In this document: positions 1 through 64,000 of the stretch, piece by piece
Position numbering within the stretch: the first letter of the stretch is position 1
Layout: the number at the start of each line of letters is the position of its first letter
DNA from: Microcebus murinus
Lineage: Eukaryota > Chordata > Mammalia > Primates > Cheirogaleidae
DNA: 64,000 bases
Assembly: GCF_040939455.1 (NCBI RefSeq)
Contig: NC_134106.1
Span: forward strand, 78,313,001 to 78,377,000
Reading direction: 5' to 3'
Translations under genes and position numbers: made by a program
Notes under the pieces: model-generated
Seen by the model: the letters and a program-made list of their open reading frames with translations, nothing else
Told to the model about the DNA's origin: nothing
Databases searched by the model: none

Positions 1-232
1 ATCTTGAGCAGATCTTTCTTTTACTTGAATACGGATTAATACACTGATTGGGCTAGTTTGGAATGTGTCTTTAAAACACATTTTTTTCTCAGCAAATTTT
101 TAACAGTAAAACTCTGAATTCAAAAAAATTCTAAAAATGAGGAACAAAATGTAAATACTATAGCACATGTATATATAAGTTGTTAGGAGCATACTGTTAT
201 AGCAATTTCAGAAAGCAGGGCAGAGAGGTTAC

Positions 233-421
233 TTGTTTCTGCTGTTGAGCCTTCCTTAGTGCCTCAAGTCTCTTTTCTTTGAGGCGTTCCAATTCATCTT
301 CATCCATCTGATCCAGTTTCTGAATTTCAGAATCCAAATGTTCTTCCACTCGTTTCGTTGTCTGAAGCAACTGATTCTCCAGGACTTTTGAAAACATATC
401 TACAGATGCATCAGCTTCCAT
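233..421 (-). CDS. TXNDC9: TXNDC9 first coding exon (partial gene)
   Basis: This exon encodes the first 63 residues of thioredoxin domain-containing protein 9 (also called PHLP3 or APACD), a phosducin-like cytosolic protein that binds the TCP-1/CCT chaperonin and modulates actin and tubulin folding. The translation starts MEADASVDMF and continues as a charged helical segment (residues about 25-60, rich in E, K, L and Q), which matches the N-terminal helix of the family as I remember it. The exon ends after the codons for K-Q, followed by the minus-strand donor gtaacc (232 downward); reading on gives non-family residues and a stop. An acceptor-like 'ttag' lies 4 nt upstream of the ATG, so translation starts near the 5' edge of the exon. 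The thioredoxin-fold exons lie to the left, outside the window. Confidence 0.93.
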
Positions 422-1253
422 TCTTCTAAATGGTACAGTTTAGCCTTGGTGCTAGCGAGGAGGTTTCCAAAATTAAAACAAAAAAAATATATAAACAATA
501 AGCAAAGCTTTCTTTTCCATTTTCAAAAATTTAACAAGTATATAATGTGTACTCCATGGAGCATTCTGCTAACATCCATCTAGGCACTTGATATTGAACT
601 CAGAATTTTAATTAAAATATTTATAAATTTAATTTTCAATATTTTCTAGTCAAACCACTCTAAAACTACATATAGCAAATTTTGGGTGCTTCTGACCTAG
701 TTTGTATTTTACTATACTAAAACAAAGATAAGTCTTTAAGACCATCACCAGACCATAGAGCAATGAGTTGTGCAATTATACCTAGTGATACATACACTGA
801 CAATCAGTGTTCTTTACCAAAGGAAAAGGGAAACAAAGCAGAAACAACTGTGAACAATGGTAAGGTATAAATAATGAGGTTTTACCTATACATATACATA
901 TTAAACTTACTTCAACGTAGAGTTGAGCAAAACACAAGATTTTCTATGGTCATTGCCCAAATGAGTTTCATTTAATTCCCAAGACATCTTATTATAATTT
1001 ATGTAAAGAACAGTGTCTAGTGTTCCATGAGCATTAAGGTCCACTCCTGTTCTCCTATTACCTAACAAAAAAAGTCTATGAGGCTGCAAAAATTGATACT
1101 GGTTTCAATTTACTGACATTCAGAATAACTTTGATGTAAAACAATGTAATACTCCAAATATTTTTTAAATGTTTATTTTTTATCATCATTACTCCTCTGT
1201 GTAAATTCAGAGTTTTAAAACAGAACTTAGATTAGAAAGGAAGATCTCAATTA

Positions 1254-1571
1254 CAGTCATACATCACTTAATGACAGGGATACATGCTGAGAAATGCGTC
1301 GTTTGGTGATTTCATCATTCTGGGAACATCATAGAGTGTACTTACACAAGACTGGAGGGTACAGCCTCCTACACACTTAGGCTATATGGTATAGCCTATT
1401 GCTCCCAGGCTACAAACCCATACAGCATGTTACTGTACTGAGTACTGTAGGCAACTGTAGTACAGTGGTAAGTATTTGTGTATGTACCCATAACTAAACA
1501 TAGAAAAGGACAATAAAAAGACACCATTATAATTTCACAGGACTGAAATGTCCTTAGGTAGCACATGACTG
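1254..1571. mobile_element. Short Tigger-like (Tc1/mariner) DNA element
   Basis: The element is about 318 bp, starts 'cagtcatacatcac' and ends 'gcacatgactg', which are imperfect inverted repeats. It is flanked on both sides by TA, the target duplication used by Tc1/mariner elements. The interior resembles a common primate-wide non-autonomous Tigger-type repeat. It carries no coding capacity; minor open frames through it are chance. Confidence 0.7.
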
Positions 1572-2003
1572 TATGTATTTTAAAAGAAATGGAGTATTTT
1601 CTGCTAGCAACAGAGGGCAATTTTATGTGTATTCCTGGGTTATTACCACAGAAATATTACTTATAATTTGCCTACCAAATTAGGAAGCTGTTTTGCAAAT
1701 ACTACTTAAGCACCTTAAAAATCTGAATAAACTGTGAATTCATTCATGCATTCAGCTTCTGACATGGATCCTGGCCTACACAGACCTTTATACTAGCAAG
1801 AAATACTCTTGTAAACTTCACATCGGATACCTTTTTCTTTACAGGAAAAGCAGCTGACAAGCATACTTGATTCCATCTTTGTATTCCCAGAGCTAGCAGT
1901 GCTTAGAACACAGCAGGTACTTAATAAATATGTATTTAATGTTGAATGGACACACGCCAAGCTTTGGTTCAAATGACTGTATTGTCAGGTTTCAAAAGTA
2001 TGA

Positions 2004-2128
2004 GGCTGGGCAGAGTGGCTCACACCTCTTATCCTACCACTTTGGGAGACCAATTGCTTGAGGCCAGGAATTCGAGACTAGCTTGGGCAACACAGCAAGA
2101 CCCTGTCTCTAAAAAAATTTTTAAAAAT
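2004..2128 (+). mobile_element. Free left Alu monomer (FLAM-like)
   Basis: A single Alu-type left monomer runs from 'ggctgggcagagtggctc' to a short A-rich tail. It lacks a second monomer and differs clearly from the younger dimeric Alus in the window, so it is likely an old FLAM copy. Confidence 0.75.
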
Positions 2129-2407
2129 CTGCAAGCTCCTCTTAAGTGGTACAAAACTGGAAAGGAGCTGTATGTCAAATACAGTAAAGGTTTCCACACT
2201 CTCTACCTCCCAAGAAAAACGTAAGGTTGTTACCTTCAGGGCAGGGGTTAGATGGAGAAAATAAGACACTGACTTGCATGTCAGAACCTGTTCTTACCAG
2301 GGGCAAAGTGGAGCTTATCCCTGGAGTGTCATAGCACAGAATCTAATTTTGGGATAACTGGGAATAGAAGCTATTTACAAGAGCTGTTCTGGGTGCAAGT
2401 GTTGCTG

Positions 2408-2463
2408 GTTACCGCATTGAGAAAGGGGTAAGTTGGTTACCGCATTGAGAAAGGGGTAAGTTG
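2408..2463. repeat. Exact 28-bp tandem duplication
   Basis: Two identical 28-bp units lie head to tail at 2408-2435 and 2436-2463; each begins 'gttaccgcattgag' and ends 'gggtaagttg'. There are no mismatches between the units, which suggests a recent duplication. It lies about 0.5 kb from the TXNDC9 promoter, inside its first intron. Confidence 0.9.
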
Positions 2464-2743
2464 ATAGTGTAGCGGCCCTGCTAACTTTTCATTCTTCAAA
2501 CCACAGCCTCTGATTCTTCCTTTTTAAAGCTTAACTGGAGAGGTGGGAAGGGACACAGCATGTCCTCGAATTTCCTAACCATTTTTTTTTTGATACCCTT
2601 ACAGGTACCCGTCGAAACAACCAAGGGGTCTCGTCCTTAACTGCGCCCCAGGTACCCTCCTAAGAATACTCCTGCCACTCCCGGAGCCCTGGGGGACAGA
2701 GGAGGGCACAGTTCCGGCGGGCCAGACTTCAACGCCTCCTAGG

Positions 2744-2753
2744 GCGCATGCGC
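2744..2753. promoter_or_regulatory. NRF1-type palindrome
   Basis: The 10-mer gcgcatgcgc is a perfect palindrome and matches the core of the NRF1 consensus. It sits in the CpG-rich region just downstream of the TXNDC9 start. Related but imperfect GCGC-type sites occur near 3078-3095 and 3982-3996. Binding is inferred from motif only. Confidence 0.55.
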
Positions 2754-2887
2754 CGGAGCCGCCGCTGCCGCACAGACAGCCGCGTCGGGGCCGCGCCCCT
2801 CCCCCGCCCCGGCCAGAGTTGAGCAGCGGTGTATGGATCAGCACAGGGACGTGGTGTCAGGTCTTTCCACACCACCCTCTGCCTTAC

Positions 2888-2990
2888 CTGAGCTCTCGGT
2901 GATGCCTTAACGTGGGGGAACAGCAGCTGCAGAAGAGCGGTCCACTCTGGCTTCAACCTTGCAATAGCTGCCGGCGGCTGCGAAGCGGCC
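2888..2990 (-). other. TXNDC9: Probable TXNDC9 non-coding first exon
   Basis: On the minus strand a strong donor CTCAG|GTAAGG is present with the last exon base at 2888, inside the CpG-rich region and just downstream of the CCAAT and ETS motifs. Joining it to the coding exon at 233-425 gives a short 5' leader. The upstream boundary given here is approximate because a transcription start cannot be read directly. Confidence 0.5.
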
Positions 2991-3140
2991 GTCACTTCCG
3001 CCTTCTCATTGGTTGCGGATCTCACGCGATACCACTTTCGACGCCCCAGGAAGGGGCGGTCGGGTGTGCGGCGAGCGCTTCTGCGCGTGCGCCTCCCGCC
3101 GGCAGCCCGGAACCCGAGGCTTCGGATTGTTTACCTACCT

Positions 3141-3779
3141 CAGGGTAAACTGGGTTTGGAAGGCCGCAAAATACGCTGGAAGTTGTAGTTTCTTAGTCTG
3201 CAGGCTGCAGTTGTCGGACTTTATTAGGCACTGTGCCCCAGTGCTGATAACGTTAAATTGGAAATGAGATAGCTACGATCTTGCTCAGGAGTGACGCTCA
3301 AACTTCGTTTCCATCCTCAAACTGTTGATTGAACATTTTCCTTTCTCCTAAAGTTGAGGCAAAACTTACACAACACAGTGGATTTTTGCGTAATTAAAAT
3401 CTATATCACCACCTAGATCCAGATAAAGAATATTTTCACTACCCCAGTAGGTTCCCTTATGACTTCTCTAAACACAGGAATTTTAAGGACTTCTTGCTTC
3501 GAATATAAAGATTAAGACTTATATGAGGAAATGGATAGATATACCCTTGTGTGTTTTCATTAGTGACTGTACATACTTAATAATCCATGGACATTACAGA
3601 GAGGTCTCAATTTTATCCTGGATTTACCCTCGGGAACCCCAGAGGGCTCATTATTGGTACCTTTTGGTCCTTTACTGAACTTGGTGCAGCTGAGAATACA
3701 AAGGTAGAAGGGAAGCCCGAGGCCTGCTGCTGAACCGAATGTCAATACCCCAAAGCCTGCGTTCACCCGCGAGGAGGGG
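3141..3779. other. Intergenic segment between TXNDC9 and EIF5B promoters
   Basis: This stretch of about 640 bp separates the two CpG-rich regions. It is AT-rich compared with both flanks and holds no repeat I can name and no convincing exon. The short open frames in it have no family signature. Confidence 0.5.
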
Positions 3780-4172
3780 GCTGACGTGGGGCATTGACAA
3801 CCTCATTGTCCCCCTCCGGGTTCTAGAACCTGGAAACCTAGCGGGCGTCGGCGCGCGGCGGATGCTTGTGGGCAGGGGGCGCTAGGGCTCCTGCCTGGCC
3901 GGTCGGGCCACTGGAGACGCTCTACCCGAAGCGCAGCTCTCGATGAGCCGCGCCCTGCGTCCTCACGCCGAGGCGGCCGGGCGATGCGCTTGCGCACTGA
4001 TCGTTCACACCATATGTGCCCTGTCCCAGTGCGCGGGTCTGTGGAGAGCCGGGTGCGAGCGGCGGCAGCGCGGTGGGAACCGTGCCGAGTGGAGCCCAGA
4101 GTCGGCGGGGGGACAGTGGGTCTGTGAGAGACCGAATAGAGGGGCTGGGGTAACGAGCGCCTCTGACAAGCG

Positions 4173-61919
<57,747 letters not shown>

Positions 61920-61996
61920 GTAAGCATTCCTTTTAAAGAATTTAATTGAGAAAACATATTCCTTAAGTTTTTTGTGATTAAAAAATGTATAACATA

Positions 61997-64000
61997 CAGG
62001 CATAACCTCATCATATTATGCTTTGCTTTATTGTGCTTTGTAGATATTCCTCCCCTCCAACCAGCATGTGCTCATTTCATGTCTCTCTGTCACATTTTGG
62101 TAATTCTTGCAATATTTCAGCTTTTTCATTATTACCATATCTGTTGTGATTAGTGATCGTTGTTAGTATTATAGTTAGTTTGGAGCACTGCGAACCACAC
62201 CCTTATAAAAGCAGCAGATTTAATTAATAAATGTTTCGTATGTTATGACTGCTCTACTGACCAGTTGTTTCCTTGTCTCTCTCCCTCTCCGTGGGCTTCC
62301 CTGCTCTCTCTGACACAACTGTATTGAAATTAGGTCAATTAATAACCATATAATGGCATTTAAGTGTTCAAGTGAAAGGAAGAGTCACAGATCTCTCACT
62401 TTTAAGTCAAAAGCTACCAGTGATTAAGCTTAGTGGGGAATGCATGTCAGAAACTGAGTTGGGCTGAAAACAAGACTGCTTCTGCCAAACAGCCAAGTTG
62501 TGAATGCAAAGGAAAAGTTCTTGAAGGAAATTAAAAGTGACACTCCAGTGAACATACAAATGATAAGAAAGTAAAACAGCCTTATTATTTGCTATAAACA
62601 AAGTTTAGTGATCTGGATAGAAGATTAAACCTGCCACAACATTCCCTTAAGCCAAAGCCTAATCCAGAGCAAGGCCCTGACTCTCTTTAAGTTCTGTGAA
62701 GGCTGAGAGAGGTGAAGAAGCCGCAGAAGAGTTTGAAGCTAGCAGAGGTTGTTGGTTCCTGAGGTTTAAGGAAAGAAGCTGTCTCTATAATGTAAATGTA
62801 TAAGGTGAAGCAGCAAGTGCTTCACCTGGAGAAGCTGCAGCAAGTTATCCAGAAGATCTAGCCAAGATCGTTGATGAAGGTGGCTACACTGAACAATAGA
62901 TTTTCAATGTAGAAATAGCCTTCTATTGAAAGAAGATGCATCTAAGACTTTCATAGCTATAGAGGAGAAGTCAATACCTGGATTCAGAGGTTCAAAGGAC
63001 AGGCTGACTCTCTTGTTAGGGGCTAATGCAGCTAGCTGGTGACTTTAAGTTGAAGCCAGTGCTCATGTACTATTCCCAAAATCCCTAGGGCCCTTAAGAA
63101 TTATGCTAAATCTATGCTGCCTGGGCTGTCTAAACGGGACAACAAATTCTGGATGATCGCACATCTGTTTGCAGTGTGGTTTACTAAATATGTTAAGCCC
63201 ACTGGTAAGACCTGCTCAGAAAAAAAGATTCCTTTTGAAATATCACTGCTCATTGACAGTGCTCCTGGTCACCCAAGAGCTCTGATGGAGATGCACAAGG
63301 AAGTTAATGTTGTTTTTCACACTTGCTAACACAACATCCTATCTGCGGCCCATGGATCAAGGAGTTTTTTGACTTTCAATGATGTCGTCGTCTTTAAGAA
63401 ATGTATTTTACTTTGAGGCTTAGGTGGGGAGGATTACTTGAGGCTGGGAGTGAGAGGCCAGCCTGGTCAACATAGTGAGACCCTATCTTTGAAAACAAAT
63501 AAAAATAGCCTGGCATGGTGGTATGACTGTAGTCCCAGTTACTCAGGAGGCTAAGATGAGAGGATCCCTTGACCCTAGGAGTTTAAGAGTATAGAGAGGT
63601 ATGTATCATACTATCATCCAGCCTGTGCAACAGAGTGAGACCCTGTATCTAAAATAAAAATTTTTTAAAAAAATGCATTTTATAAGGCTATAGCTGCCAT
63701 AGATATTGATTCCTCTGATGGATCTGGGCAAAATAAATTGAAAACCTTCTGGAAAGGATTCACCATTCTTACTGCCATTAAAAATATTTATGATTCATGA
63801 GAGGAGGTCCAAATATCAACATTAACAGGAATTTGGAAGAAGTTGGTTCCAGCCACCATGGATGACTTTGACAGGTTTAAGACTTCAGTGGAGAAGGTCA
63901 CTGCAGATGTGGTAGAAATAGCAAGAGAACTAGGATGGGAAGTGTCGAGCCTAAAGGTGGGACTGAATTGCTACAATCTTAAGATAAAACTTTAATAAGT
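61997..64000 (+). mobile_element. Tigger1-like pogo-group transposon (runs off the window)
   Basis: The left end 'caggcataacctcatcat' follows a TA at 61995-61996. The body follows a Tigger1-type transposase gene in the plus direction, including a fragment at 63114-63329 with '[20 protein letters not shown]', the region of the second catalytic aspartate. Multiple stops and indels are present, so it is a dead copy. It fills the rest of intron 14 in view and is interrupted by an Alu-type insertion at 63411. Confidence 0.9.
63411..63668 (+). mobile_element. Diverged Alu inside the Tigger
   Basis: A sense Alu-type sequence ('gaggccagcctggtcaacat', 'cagcctgtgcaacagagtg') interrupts the transposon. 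The Tigger words 'aaatgtatttta' and 'aaatgcatttta' on its two sides form the duplication. Confidence 0.85.

Larger units (their letters stand above)
422..2887 (-). other. TXNDC9: TXNDC9 first intron
   Basis: This is the stretch between the probable non-coding first exon and the first coding exon of TXNDC9. It holds a short Tigger-like element (1254-1571), an Alu monomer (2004-2128), an exact 28-bp tandem duplication (2408-2463) and, near its 5' end, part of a CpG-rich promoter with an NRF1-like site. I see no other coding exon. Positions 430-1250 and 1575-2000 are AT-rich and contain nothing I recognise. Confidence 0.6.
2690..3140 (-). promoter_or_regulatory. TXNDC9: TXNDC9 CpG-rich promoter region
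   Basis: This stretch is GC- and CpG-rich in contrast to the AT-rich sequence on its left. On the minus strand it holds a CCAAT box (the plus strand reads 'cattggttg' near 3006-3014) and an ETS-type GGAAG core (plus strand 'cacttccgcc' near 2993-3002). These lie just upstream of the probable first exon, a suitable spacing for a TATA-less housekeeping promoter. The exact start site cannot be read from sequence. Confidence 0.65.

Noticed and set aside
2599..3025. Minus-strand open frames in the TXNDC9 promoter region
   Set aside because: GC-driven chance frames, with no homology and spanning the strong donor at 2888.
62407..62601. Minus-strand frame over the Tigger
   Set aside because: It is antisense to the transposase body; a chance frame.

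Overview
The window is nuclear DNA from a primate, most likely a strepsirrhine of the lemur type. It holds the divergently transcribed TXNDC9 / EIF5B gene pair. The lineage call rests on Alu copies whose linker reads 'ggccaattaatttctttct' (or its complement) and on L1 3' ends that read 'catattatgggggtacag' on the plus strand. I associate both with strepsirrhine Alu and L1 families, not with human AluY or L1PA. The species itself is inferred, not shown.

Layout. Positions 1-3000 hold the 5' end of TXNDC9 on the minus strand: its first coding exon (63 codons) at 233-421 and a probable non-coding first exon ending at 2888. Two CpG-rich promoter regions (about 2690-3140 and 3780-4560) lie between the genes. 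EIF5B runs on the plus strand from its ATG at 4173 to past the right edge. Fourteen consecutive coding exons can be joined in frame (2271 nt, 757 codons) and end at 61919, in the middle of the G4 motif of the GTPase domain. The remaining exons, encoding the rest of the G domain and domains II to IV, lie outside the window.

EIF5B encodes translation initiation factor eIF5B, the GTPase that drives 60S subunit joining. Exons 1-10 encode a long, charged, low-complexity N-terminal region rich in lysine and glutamate. Exons 11-14 encode the G1, switch I and G3 motifs and the start of G4. No stop or frameshift is seen. One intron (intron 8) has a GC donor instead of GT.

The introns are mostly transposon sequence. 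They hold about 30 Alu copies or pieces, long antisense L1 remnants, and one sense L1. Three MaLR-type solo LTRs and several DNA transposons are also present: hAT, two mariner copies, Tigger-like short elements, and a Tigger at the right end. Several insertions are nested with clear target-site duplications. At least four are extremely short poly(A)-type insertions, some carrying only a few bases besides the tail. I found no CRISPR, phage, operon or other prokaryotic-type system, and no sign of a new multi-gene system. The items worth a second look are splice-site oddities in EIF5B, the micro-insertions, the young-looking hAT element, and the inverted mariner pair that flanks exons 7-9.
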